From UBA1738 sp003453455 (lineage in GTDB: Bacteria > Bacillota > Clostridia > UBA1381): a stretch of DNA of 6,961 nucleotides. The position numbers and the translations under genes are program-made. Location of the stretch: contig CAMOOX010000059.1 of assembly GCA_946621875.1 (NCBI GenBank), forward strand, positions 1 to 6,961, written 5' to 3'. The notes under the pieces are model-generated. The model ran no database searches, was not told the DNA's origin, and saw only the letters and a list, made by a program, of their open reading frames with translations. This document shows positions 1-5,978 of the stretch, piece by piece; the stretch's first letter is position 1, and each line of letters starts with the position of its first letter.

Positions 1-1
1 A

Positions 2-565
2 GTCAGGGAAATAAAGAAAAGGGGACATAAGATTTTCCTTGATTTAAAGCTTCATGATATTCCAAACACAGTCAAAAAGGCTATGAGTGTACTTTCAAGA
101 TTAGATGTTGATATATTAAATGTTCACGCATTAGGTACGGTAAAGATGATGGAGGCAGCTCTCTCAGGGCTTACAAGGCCTGACGGAACAAGGCCTCTTT
201 TGACAGCTGTTACACAGCTTACATCAACAGATGAGGAAACTATGAAATCTGATCTTTTGATAAATGCGCCTATCGATGAAGTGGTGATGCATTATGCAAA
301 AAATGCAAAATGCGCAGGGCTTGACGGCATTGTTTGCTCGCCTTGGGAAACTGAAAAGGTACATAATTTGCTGGGAAACGACTTTTTAACCATAACTCCC
401 GGCATACGCTTTGCAGATAATCAGGCGGGTGACCAGAAACGGATTATGACACCATGTGAGGCAAAAAAAGCGAGTTCTGACTACATTGTTGTCGGACGCC
501 CGATAACGGAAGCAGAAAACCCCGTTTTTGCATATAACCGCTGCATAGAAGAATTTGTTGATTAG
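2..565 (+). CDS. pyrF: Orotidine 5'-phosphate decarboxylase, 5' end cut by window edge
   Basis: PyrF decarboxylates OMP to UMP, the last step of de novo UMP synthesis, in the cytoplasm. The frame is open from base 2, so the true start lies upstream; the ATG at 83 is internal because the catalytic motif precedes it. The 187 visible residues carry FLDLKLHDIPNTV at fragment residues 12-24, which supplies the catalytic Asp14, Lys16 and Asp19 of the family's DxKxxD motif. TPGIR follows at 132-136 and the phosphate-binding VVGRPIT at 163-169. Family members are usually about 230-240 residues, so roughly 50 N-terminal residues are missing. The segment VHALGT (41-46) departs mildly from the more usual VHAxGG. 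The stop codon TAG overlaps the Shine-Dalgarno sequence of pyrE (AGGAGGT, 564-570), so the two genes are probably coupled in one operon. The identification is secure; only the N terminus is unseen. Confidence 0.96.
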   Translation, partial: VREIKKRGHKIFLDLKLHDIPNTVKKAMSVLSRLDVDILNVHALGTVKMMEAALSGLTRPDGTRPLLTAVTQLTSTDEETMKSDLLINAPIDEVVMHYAKNAKCAGLDGIVCSPWETEKVHNLLGNDFLTITPGIRFADNQAGDQKRIMTPCEAKKASSDYIVVGRPITEAENPVFAYNRCIEEFVD

Positions 566-575
566 GAGGTAAGAA

Positions 576-1214
576 ATGAACAAAAAAATCGCAAAAGATT
601 TATTAAAAATCAAGGCTGTTTTTTTCAGACCCGATGAGCCGTTTATCTGGGCAAGCGGAATCAAAAGTCCTGTTTACTGCGATAACCGTCTGACTCTCAC
701 AGCACCAGAGGTCCGGAATGATATTGAAAATGGACTTGCGGAGCTTATAAAAATGAATTATCCTGACTGTGAGGTGCTAATGGGCACATCTACCGCAGGA
801 ATAGCACACGCTGCAATAACAGGCCATATTCTTGGCTTGCCCATGGGATATGTGCGTTCAGGCTCAAAGGATCACGGCAGAAAAAACCAGATAGAGGGCG
901 AGCTGAAAAAAGGAGCAAAGACGGTAGTTGTTGAGGATCTTATTTCGACAGGAAGCAGTGCCATTGATGTTGTAAATGTTTTAAGGGAAGCTGGCGCGGA
1001 GGTTTTGGGTATCGTATCAATTTTTACGTATAATATGGCTAAGGGAATTAAAAAACTAAATGCGGCGGGAGTGAAAAATGTATCACTAACCGATTTTGAC
1101 TGTGTTGCAGAGATTGCTGCAAAAGAGGGGTATATTAAAGAATCGGACATAAAAAGACTTATATCCTTTAGAGATAACCCGTCTGATGAAAGCTGGATTG
1201 GAGGCAATAAATGA
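576..1214 (+). CDS. pyrE: Orotate phosphoribosyltransferase
   Basis: PyrE joins orotate to PRPP to give OMP, the substrate of the PyrF encoded just upstream. The 212-residue product is of normal length for the family. SGIKSPVYCDNR (27-38) is the conserved N-terminal orotate/PRPP region. The flexible catalytic loop RSGSKDHGRKNQIEG (94-108) holds basic residues R94, K98, H100 and K103. The PRPP-binding motif VVVEDLISTGSSA (117-129) has the acidic pair E120-D121. The loop and motif resemble the Bacillus-type enzyme more than the enteric one, judged from memory of the family. The start is fixed by AGGAGGT at 564-570, five bases before the ATG. The last codons contain GGAGG (1200-1204), the ribosome binding site for pyrB, and the TGA stop overlaps the pyrB ATG as ATGA, so translation is probably coupled. 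Confidence 0.97.
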   Translation: MNKKIAKDLLKIKAVFFRPDEPFIWASGIKSPVYCDNRLTLTAPEVRNDIENGLAELIKMNYPDCEVLMGTSTAGIAHAAITGHILGLPMGYVRSGSKDHGRKNQIEGELKKGAKTVVVEDLISTGSSAIDVVNVLREAGAEVLGIVSIFTYNMAKGIKKLNAAGVKNVSLTDFDCVAEIAAKEGYIKESDIKRLISFRDNPSDESWIGGNK

Positions 1215-2131
1215 GGTCGCTTATAAATATTCTTGACTTTTCAAAAGAAGAAATTGAGGATTTGATGTGCACGGCAGCTGATATAATTGAAACTCCTGAC
1301 GCTTATCGCGAAGCCTGTAAGTATAAAAAACTGGCAACGCTGTTTTACGAGCCTTCCACAAGAACGAGGCTGAGTTTTGAGGCGGCTATGCTGGAACTGG
1401 GCGGAAGCGTTCTGGGCTTTTCAGAGGCAAATTCTTCCTCTGCGGCAAAGGGTGAGAGTATTGCAGATACGGCAAAAACAGTTTCGTGCTACGCTGATAT
1501 TATTGCTATGCGTCATTCAAAAGAGGGTGCTCCGCTTGTTGCTGCAAAAAGTGCAGCTGTTCCTGTAATAAACGCGGGAGACGGCGGACATAACCATCCC
1601 ACTCAGACGCTTGCCGATCTGTTTACGATAAAGCGCGAAAAGGGAAGACTCGATAACCTTACAATAGGTTTTTGCGGAGATTTAAAATTCGGAAGAACGG
1701 TACACTCTTTGATTTCAGCAGTATCAAGATATGAAAATATAAAGGTTGTTTTAATATCCCCTGCTGAATTAAAGCTTCCCAGCTACATAAAGGAAAATGT
1801 GTTGAAGAAAAAGGGTATGGAATATGTCCAGACTTCCGACCTTTCCGAAGTCATTTCCGAACTTGACATACTTTATATGACAAGAGTGCAAAGGGAGAGG
1901 TTTTTTAATGAAGAGGACTATATAAGACTGAAAGACAGTTATATTTTAACTCCCGAAAAGCTGGAAAATGCAAAGCGTGACCTTTCGGTTATGCACCCGT
2001 TGCCGAGGGTAAACGAAATAAGCAGGGCGATTGATGACGACCCGCGTGCCTGTTATTTTAAGCAGGTGATAAATGGAAAGTATATGAGAATGGCGCTTAT
2101 TTTAAAGCTTTTGAAGGAGGCGGAAATATGA
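1211..2131 (+). CDS. pyrB: Aspartate carbamoyltransferase catalytic chain
   Basis: PyrB condenses carbamoyl phosphate with aspartate to N-carbamoyl-aspartate, the committed step of pyrimidine synthesis. The 306 residues match the usual length. The carbamoyl-phosphate signature STRTR is at 49-53. The 80s loop ends in K80, which aligns with E. coli K84. MRHSKEG (100-106) supplies R101. NAGDGGHNHPTQTLADLF (121-138) supplies H129 and Q132, equivalents of E. coli H134 and Q137. GDLKFGRTVHSL (156-167) supplies R162, and YMTRVQ (222-227) supplies the aspartate-binding R225 and Q227. MHPLPRVNEI is at 261-270. All active-site residues I could align by memory are present, so the enzyme should be functional. 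The start overlaps pyrE (ATGA) with GGAGG six bases upstream; the end overlaps pyrI in the same way. The presence of pyrI next to it implies an allosteric holoenzyme. Confidence 0.97.
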   Translation: MRSLINILDFSKEEIEDLMCTAADIIETPDAYREACKYKKLATLFYEPSTRTRLSFEAAMLELGGSVLGFSEANSSSAAKGESIADTAKTVSCYADIIAMRHSKEGAPLVAAKSAAVPVINAGDGGHNHPTQTLADLFTIKREKGRLDNLTIGFCGDLKFGRTVHSLISAVSRYENIKVVLISPAELKLPSYIKENVLKKKGMEYVQTSDLSEVISELDILYMTRVQRERFFNEEDYIRLKDSYILTPEKLENAKRDLSVMHPLPRVNEISRAIDDDPRACYFKQVINGKYMRMALILKLLKEAEI

Positions 2132-2583
2132 ATATAGACTCAATCAAAAACGGAATTGTAATCGACCATATTACAGCAGGAAAATCGCTTGAGATATATC
2201 ATCTTTTGGGACTTGAAAATTTGGATTGTCCCGTTGCGCTTATAAAAAATGTCGCAAGCAAGAAGATGCTTAAAAAAGATATAATAAAGATTGACAATGA
2301 ATATGATATAAATACTGAAATTCTCGGTTTTGTAGACCCCAAAGCTACGGTAAATATCATAAAAGGCGGAAAAATCACGGAAAAAAAGACATTAGAACTA
2401 CCCGAAAAGTTAAAGGGCATTTTAAAATGCAAGAATCCGCGCTGTATAACCTCTTGCGAACAGGAAATAGAGCATATATTTGTCCTGTCTGACAGGCAAA
2501 AAGGGGAATATCGCTGTGCATACTGTGAGACAAAGGTGAATAGAACAAGTGATTATGGCAGGAGGATAATAGAAAACGGGTAA
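2128..2583 (+). CDS. pyrI: Aspartate carbamoyltransferase regulatory chain
   Basis: PyrI is the regulatory subunit that binds nucleotide effectors and holds catalytic PyrB trimers together. The 151 residues match the E. coli protein in length and layout. The N-terminal nucleotide-binding domain has GIVIDHI (9-15), equivalent to E. coli GTVIDHI, and DIIKIDN (51-57). The middle segment DPKATVNII (70-78) matches the family's PQATVN stretch. The C-terminal zinc domain has four cysteines in the expected C-x4-C and C-x2-C pairs: C101, C106, C130 and C133. AAGGAGG at 2114-2120 lies inside pyrB, seven bases before the ATG, and the genes overlap by four bases (ATGA). This strong internal site suggests PyrI is made at a level comparable to PyrB. 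CTP or ATP response cannot be read from the sequence. No terminator is visible after its TAA stop. Confidence 0.96.
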   Translation: MNIDSIKNGIVIDHITAGKSLEIYHLLGLENLDCPVALIKNVASKKMLKKDIIKIDNEYDINTEILGFVDPKATVNIIKGGKITEKKTLELPEKLKGILKCKNPRCITSCEQEIEHIFVLSDRQKGEYRCAYCETKVNRTSDYGRRIIENG

Positions 2584-2654
2584 ATAATTGAATATCTAAG
2601 CTATTCAGTTAATTCAACTAAATTCACGAATGGAAAAATATAAAGGAGTGTATA

Positions 2655-3179
2655 ATGGAATTGATACAAAGTTTTTCTGTTGATCATATGGCTATTGTTC
2701 CAGGTATTTTTATTAGCCGTGAAGACAGGATAGGAAAAAATGTGATAACTACATACGATATACGGCTTAAAAGACCTAATAGGGAGCCGGTAATTGATGT
2801 TGCAGCGATGCATTCTCTTGAACACATCATAGCTACAACCCTTAGAAATGACCCCGATTGGAAAGACGAGATTATCTATTGGGGACCCATGGGGTGTCTT
2901 ACGGGTTTTTATCTTATTCTCAAAAATAACCGTTCTCCTCAGGAAATTTATGAGCTTGTACTGAATGCTTTTAAAGCTGTAAATGATGCAACGGAGGTCC
3001 CGGGCGCTACACCTGTGAATTGCGGGCATTATCTTATGCACAACCTTGCGATGGCAAAGCTTTATGCAAGCGAGTTCGTAAACTATCTTGAAAATAATGC
3101 AAAAAATCCTGAAATTTTTAACTATCCTAAGTCAAATAGGCTTGTAATAGATGATAAAACGCTGTTTTACGATTCATAA
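2655..3179 (+). CDS. luxS: S-ribosylhomocysteine lyase (autoinducer-2 synthesis), long form
   Basis: LuxS cleaves S-ribosylhomocysteine to homocysteine and DPD, the precursor of autoinducer-2, as part of the activated methyl cycle. The metal ligands are visible: H53 and H57 in HSLEH (53-57) with E56 as catalytic glutamate, and C123 in VNCGHYLMHNL (121-131). The catalytic cysteine is C81 in GPMGCLTGFYLI (77-88). The protein is 174 residues, against about 150-160 for most family members; residues from about 146 on form an extra tail rich in N, K and D. The start is set by AAGGAG at 2643-2648, six bases upstream of the ATG. It lies 71 bases after pyrI. I see no terminator and no convincing promoter in that gap, only a six-base-pair A/T-rich hairpin (2589-2607), so read-through from the pyr operon is possible. 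A palindrome begins at the base after the stop. Confidence 0.96.
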   Translation: MELIQSFSVDHMAIVPGIFISREDRIGKNVITTYDIRLKRPNREPVIDVAAMHSLEHIIATTLRNDPDWKDEIIYWGPMGCLTGFYLILKNNRSPQEIYELVLNAFKAVNDATEVPGATPVNCGHYLMHNLAMAKLYASEFVNYLENNAKNPEIFNYPKSNRLVIDDKTLFYDS

Positions 3180-3231
3180 TGCATAATTATAAAGGGGGCT
3201 CACAATGGTGAGCCCCCTTTATAATTATGCA
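3180..3231. terminator. Perfect 24-bp palindrome, likely bidirectional terminator
   Basis: Bases 3180-3203 are the exact reverse complement of 3208-3231, with the four-base loop AATG. The core has a G/C-rich block (GGGGGCTCAC against GTGAGCCCCC) flanked by AAA/TTT and then an A/T-rich arm. It starts one base after the luxS stop and lies 32 bases from the stop of the convergent minus-strand gene, the right place for a shared terminator. The T run after the G/C core is short (TTTATAATTAT), which is not ideal. The A/T-rich outer arms, each ending in TGCATAATTAT or its complement, look like those of short dispersed palindromic repeats; that reading is inference. Confidence 0.75.
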
Positions 3232-3263
3232 GGGAATTACCTAAAATTGAGATAGTTTCCGAT

Positions 3264-4574
3264 TTACTCTAAAATATTCATTATAACACCCGTAATCGGT
3301 TTTGGGAAAAGACATATTGATTTTGACGGAAGCTTTTCTCCGGCAGTCGCAACAGCGCGGATTTGCGAATCCCTCACAGGGTTTATGGCAAACAAACAGC
3401 CAAATTCGCCGTTTTTAACTTTTTCAGTGCCTTCTGCAACGCTTTTTGTATAGGAAATGCGTTCATCATAATTTTTATCGCTTATTGAGAGAATGTCCTC
3501 TAAAATCAAAGAATTTAAAACCGCAACATCAAGAGAGCAATATGCATCACTTTTTCCTTTAAGTCTGTTTCTAACAGCATCTCTATCCGAAACTGAAAGT
3601 CGGTAAAAATAGTCTCCGCCGCAATATAGTGCAAGGGCATTTTGTTCCCTTAAAAGAAAAATTTGCCGCTTTATTGTATCTACAAGATCAGATGTATCGC
3701 TATCAACAATGATTTTTTCAACCTTAAAGCAATCCTGTAATGCTGAAATCAAAAAGGATTCGTTAAGCGGTTTATTAAACTTCACCAGCCTGTGGTAGGG
3801 AAGCTGCACAATTCCTTCATCATAAGCGTTATTAAGAAGCGCCATAATATAGTTATAAGGCTCTTTTCCGGTATGATTTTTATTCTTTTTGCGGCATTCC
3901 TTTTGATAAATCAGCGAAGTTTCAAAGCGGTTTTGACCGTCTGTAATATAAAGACGGTGCTTTGAAAGCGCAGTAACAATAAGATTTATTTTATCCTCGT
4001 CACAAATGCGCCATAAGCGTTCACGCGTGCCGTCAACATACTGAAAATCAAGGCTTGGTGCAGTATCGCTTATTTCAGTTATCAGCCTTGAAAGCTGTTT
4101 TTCCACCTCAATATAAAGACAGCTAATCATATTAAAGTTTGCCTTAGTTTGAGAAATAAGATCAAAACGGTATTTTTTATTTATAGGGGTTGTATCTTCA
4201 CAGGAAACAACTTCATTTCCAAAATCATCAAGATTTAAAAGTGCTACAAAGCCGCGGTTTGTAAATGTAGTTTCATTAAACAGAACAGCCTGCTCATAAA
4301 GATATATCGAAGGCTTGTCAAATTTTGTTATTATTCCGCTTTTAATCCAATCATTAAGACAATCCCGTGCTCTTGTAAATCTATTTTCTTTTTCGTTATC
4401 GCCGTCCAAAACCTTACCGTCAACCAGACGAATTGCGTTATATTTGCTTCTTTGATAGAGCTCATCGCGTTCTTTTTCTGATTTAACCGTATAGCTTGGC
4501 GCCATAACTTTTCCTAAATCTCCGACCTTTTCAGGAGAAAAAACATATCCGTTAAAAGGCTTGATTGTTGCCAT
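3264..4574 (-). CDS. DUF1015-family protein, function unknown
   Basis: The 436-residue product fits the DUF1015 family across its whole length. It opens with IKPFNGYVFSPEKVGDLGKV (4-23) and MAPSYTVKS (24-32), then YNAIRL (45-50). The central motif TDGQNRFETSLIY (211-223) corresponds to the family's usual ADGHHRYETALAY, and LPYHRLV (258-264) to LPTHRLV. The C-terminal signature is INPVRDSQIRAVATAGEKLP (397-416) followed by SKSICLFPKPITGV (417-430). No signal peptide or membrane segment is seen, so it is probably cytoplasmic. The family's biochemical role is not known to me. Both His residues of the central motif are replaced (Q214, N215), and CEDT (125-128) stands where HE.T is usual. I chose the ATG at 4574 because GAGGTG sits six bases upstream; the GTG at 4583 would lie inside that site. 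The gene is transcribed alone, convergent with luxS, from a strong promoter. Confidence 0.85.
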   Translation of the reverse strand: MATIKPFNGYVFSPEKVGDLGKVMAPSYTVKSEKERDELYQRSKYNAIRLVDGKVLDGDNEKENRFTRARDCLNDWIKSGIITKFDKPSIYLYEQAVLFNETTFTNRGFVALLNLDDFGNEVVSCEDTTPINKKYRFDLISQTKANFNMISCLYIEVEKQLSRLITEISDTAPSLDFQYVDGTRERLWRICDEDKINLIVTALSKHRLYITDGQNRFETSLIYQKECRKKNKNHTGKEPYNYIMALLNNAYDEGIVQLPYHRLVKFNKPLNESFLISALQDCFKVEKIIVDSDTSDLVDTIKRQIFLLREQNALALYCGGDYFYRLSVSDRDAVRNRLKGKSDAYCSLDVAVLNSLILEDILSISDKNYDERISYTKSVAEGTEKVKNGEFGCLFAINPVRDSQIRAVATAGEKLPSKSICLFPKPITGVIMNILE

Positions 4575-4580
4575 TTTACT

Positions 4581-4586
4581 CACCTC
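4581..4586 (-). promoter_or_regulatory. Ribosome binding site deciding the DUF1015 start
   Basis: On the minus strand GAGGTG is followed by six bases and ATG (4574). An in-frame GTG at 4583-4581 would extend the protein by three residues (MSK), but that codon is part of the Shine-Dalgarno element and has no site of its own. The predicted transcript starts near 4586, which leaves almost no leader for a GTG start. Confidence 0.7.
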
Positions 4587-4592
4587 GTTTTC

Positions 4593-4621
4593 ATTTTACA
4601 ATATAACCTTTTTTGTGTCAA
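4593..4621 (-). promoter_or_regulatory. Sigma-A promoter for the DUF1015 gene
   Basis: On the minus strand TTGACA (4621-4616) is followed by a 17-base spacer and TAAAAT (4598-4593). The -35 is a perfect consensus and the -10 differs at one base. Transcription should start near 4586, giving a leader of only about 12 bases in which the ribosome binding site is nearly at the 5' end. Confidence 0.8.
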
Positions 4622-4663
4622 TGACTTATAAATACAAAAAATCAAATTTTTTTATGCATATTG

Positions 4664-4692
4664 TTGTTATTAAATCTTTTTTTGCACATACT
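4664..4692 (+). promoter_or_regulatory. Weak candidate promoter for the small membrane protein gene
   Basis: TTGTTA (4664-4669), a 17-base spacer and CATACT (4687-4692) each match four of six consensus bases. TAAAAT at 4692-4697 is a better -10 but has no good -35 at the right distance. A promoter must lie in this divergent region if the downstream gene is expressed, but this placement is tentative. Confidence 0.3.
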
Positions 4693-4718
4693 AAAATTAA
4701 GATTGGAAGGAGTGATAA

Positions 4719-4898
4719 ATGATGAGTTCAGGCGGATTTATGAAAGGAATGGCGGCAGGTGTTTTGCTCGGAGCATGCGCAGCTATGATTGTTGATCCTG
4801 TGTCTGATAAGCAGAAAAGAAAAATGCAGAAAAAGACAGAGGGCGTATTCCGTAATATAGGCAATATTATTGATAGCGCCATAAGTATCATGCACTGA
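4719..4898 (+). CDS. Small single-pass basic membrane protein, 59 codons
   Basis: The reading frame begins ATG ATG AGT and ends at TGA (4896-4898). AAGGAG (4707-4712) lies six bases before the first ATG and nine before the second (4722), so either start is possible. The product begins MMSSGGFMKGMAAGVLLGAC and has one glycine/alanine-rich hydrophobic stretch at about residues 11-25 (MAAGVLLGACAAMIV). A short charged segment DKQKRKMQKK (30-39) and an amphipathic-looking end, NIGNIIDSAISI (46-57), follow. The layout resembles small YtxH-like proteins of Firmicutes, but the match is to general form only; I do not recognise a specific family. The positive stretch after the hydrophobic one suggests membrane anchoring with a cytoplasmic tail. 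It is divergent from the DUF1015 gene and followed by a structured region and terminator, so it forms its own short transcription unit. A longer minus-strand frame over the same DNA lacks a ribosome binding site and crosses the terminator. Confidence 0.7.
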   Translation: MMSSGGFMKGMAAGVLLGACAAMIVDPVSDKQKRKMQKKTEGVFRNIGNIIDSAISIMH

Positions 4899-4900
4899 TA

Positions 4901-4997
4901 AAAAAGCTTTTGATAAAAGCTACGCCTGCGGGCGTAGGAATAATGTAGCTGTTTTGTTATTTCGGAAATTATCTTAATTTGGGGTAATTTCCTACAT
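4901..4997 (+). other. Run of hairpins 3' of the small gene; possible structured 3' UTR or small RNA
   Basis: Several inverted repeats are packed together. AGCTTTT/AAAAGCT (4905-4911 with 4915-4921) has a three-base loop. TACGCC/GGCGTA (4921-4926 with 4931-4936) has a four-base loop. GGAAATTA/TAATTTCC (4964-4971 with 4985-4992) has a 13-base loop. ATGTAG (4943-4948) can pair with CTACAT (4992-4997) around the last hairpin. GTAGGAA (4934-4940) can pair with TTCCTAC (4989-4995), which excludes the second and third hairpins. No reading frame with a ribosome binding site is seen here. It matches no RNA family that I recognise, and no internal promoter stands out. Confidence 0.4.
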
Positions 4998-5000
4998 AAT

Positions 5001-5030
5001 AAAAAACTGTCGAATATTCGGCAGTTTTTT
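5001..5030 (+). terminator. Factor-independent terminator
   Basis: AAAAAACTG (5001-5009) pairs with CAGTTTTTT (5022-5030), continued inward by a T-G wobble and CGA/TCG to leave a four-base ATAT loop. The T run 5025-5030 follows the stem's G/C part. It ends the small-gene transcript just before the promoter at 5035. The A run on the left would also give a T run on the minus strand, so it may work both ways. Confidence 0.88.
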
Positions 5031-5034
5031 AAAT

Positions 5035-5063
5035 TTGACACACTAGATAATTTGTGGTAAAAT
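5035..5063 (+). promoter_or_regulatory. Sigma-A promoter for the DUF2156-GNAT pair
   Basis: TTGACA (5035-5040), a 17-base spacer and TAAAAT (5058-5063), with hexamers and spacing identical to those of the DUF1015 promoter. Transcription should begin near 5070, giving a leader of about 27 bases before the ATG at 5097. Confidence 0.85.
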
Positions 5064-5096
5064 TCTAATAGATATAGGATACAAAAGAGGTAAAAA

Positions 5097-5978
5097 ATGC
5101 TTAATTTTAAAAAGGCGGAATTGACTGACAGAGACGCAATTTGCAGAATTTTAGAACAAAGTCCTTGCTACTCTATGGAATACAATTTTACATTGCTTTA
5201 CATATGGCAAAATCAATATAACATGGAATTTGCGATAGAAGATGATATGCTTTTTATCAGAAGCGGACACGAAAAAAAAGCATATTTGTTTCCCTGTGGA
5301 GGGAAAAATCCCAAAAGGGCGCTTGAAAAACTCTTTGAACACTGTCCCGAGGGTATTGCTTTTTATTCTTTAAATTCCGATCAAAAACAATTTCTGGAAA
5401 AGGAGTATCCCGATAGATTTTTATTTAAAGAGAACCGCGATGCAGAAGACTATGTATATTTATCGGAAAATCTTGCAAATTTAAAGGGTAAAAAGCTTAG
5501 TTCAAAAAGAAATCACATAAATAGATTTGAGGCGGAACATTCTGATTGGAGTTATGAAAATATTACTTCCGAAAACCTATTAGAGGTCGTAAAAATGCAT
5601 GAGTTGTGGTGCAAGACGCAGGATATGGAGGAAAGAAAAGGCTTAAAAGAGGAAAGCGAGGCTGTAAAACTTGCTCTTGAAAATTTTGATGAATTAGAGC
5701 TTATAGGCGGACTTATAAGAACGGAAGGAAAAGTTGTAGCCTTTTCTGTTGGGGATAGACTAAATGATAACACATTTTTAGTACATATTGAAAAGGCATT
5801 TTCAAATATAAACGGTGCATATCCGATAATTAACAGAGAATTTGTAAGGCATAACTGTCTTGATTTTAAATATGTAAACAGAGAAGATGATGCCGCAGAC
5901 GAGGGGTTAAGGCGTGCAAAACTTTCATATCAGCCATATGAGATTATAAAAAAATATGTTGCAAAGGAAATAAAATAA
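5097..5978 (+). CDS. DUF2156 protein (LPG-synthase C-terminal-like, GNAT fold)
   Basis: The 293-residue product fits the stand-alone DUF2156 family, related in fold to the aminoacyl-transfer domain of phosphatidylglycerol lysyltransferases (MprF). DYVYLSENLANLKG (118-131) and KKLSSKRNHINRF (132-144) form the family's central region. GGLIRTEGKVVAFSVGD (204-220) and VHIEKAFSNINGAYPIINRE (229-248) look like GNAT strands and the cofactor-side helix. YVNREDDAADEGLRRAKLSY (259-278) is the strong C-terminal signature. The N-terminal 110 residues form a second, degenerate GNAT-like half by family precedent. No membrane segment is present, so unlike MprF it is soluble and has no flippase part. Substrate is unknown; transfer from aminoacyl-tRNA is possible but not shown. 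AAAAGAGG (5083-5090) lies six bases before the ATG. The gene abuts the following GNAT gene and shares its promoter. Confidence 0.85.
   Translation: MLNFKKAELTDRDAICRILEQSPCYSMEYNFTLLYIWQNQYNMEFAIEDDMLFIRSGHEKKAYLFPCGGKNPKRALEKLFEHCPEGIAFYSLNSDQKQFLEKEYPDRFLFKENRDAEDYVYLSENLANLKGKKLSSKRNHINRFEAEHSDWSYENITSENLLEVVKMHELWCKTQDMEERKGLKEESEAVKLALENFDELELIGGLIRTEGKVVAFSVGDRLNDNTFLVHIEKAFSNINGAYPIINREFVRHNCLDFKYVNREDDAADEGLRRAKLSYQPYEIIKKYVAKEIK

Noticed and set aside
872..1207. 111-residue minus-strand frame inside pyrE
   Set aside because: It is a shadow of a clearly conserved gene, with low-complexity S/F/P-rich content typical of antisense translation.
2589..2607. Hairpin TGAATA/TATTCA after pyrI as a terminator
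   Set aside because: The stem is six A/T-rich pairs with no following T run; too weak to end transcription.
2588..2616. Possible luxS promoter (TTGAAT, 17 bases, AATTCA)
   Set aside because: The -10 is poor, and the region is A/T-rich enough to give such matches by chance. A TATAAA at 2639-2644 overlaps the ribosome binding site and is too close to the start.
2601..3041. 146-residue minus-strand frame inside luxS
   Set aside because: It is a shadow of luxS, whose catalytic residues are all conserved in the plus frame; the antisense product has no recognisable motif.
4954..4980. Possible promoter inside the structured region (TTGTTA near a TAATTT)
   Set aside because: Spacing of 15 bases with a weak -10; not enough to call a small-RNA promoter.
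4697..5041. 114-residue minus-strand reading frame opposite the small membrane protein gene
   Set aside because: It begins with GTG, has no ribosome binding site, starts upstream of and runs through the strong hairpin terminator at 5001-5030, and overlaps a plus-strand gene that has a good ribosome binding site.
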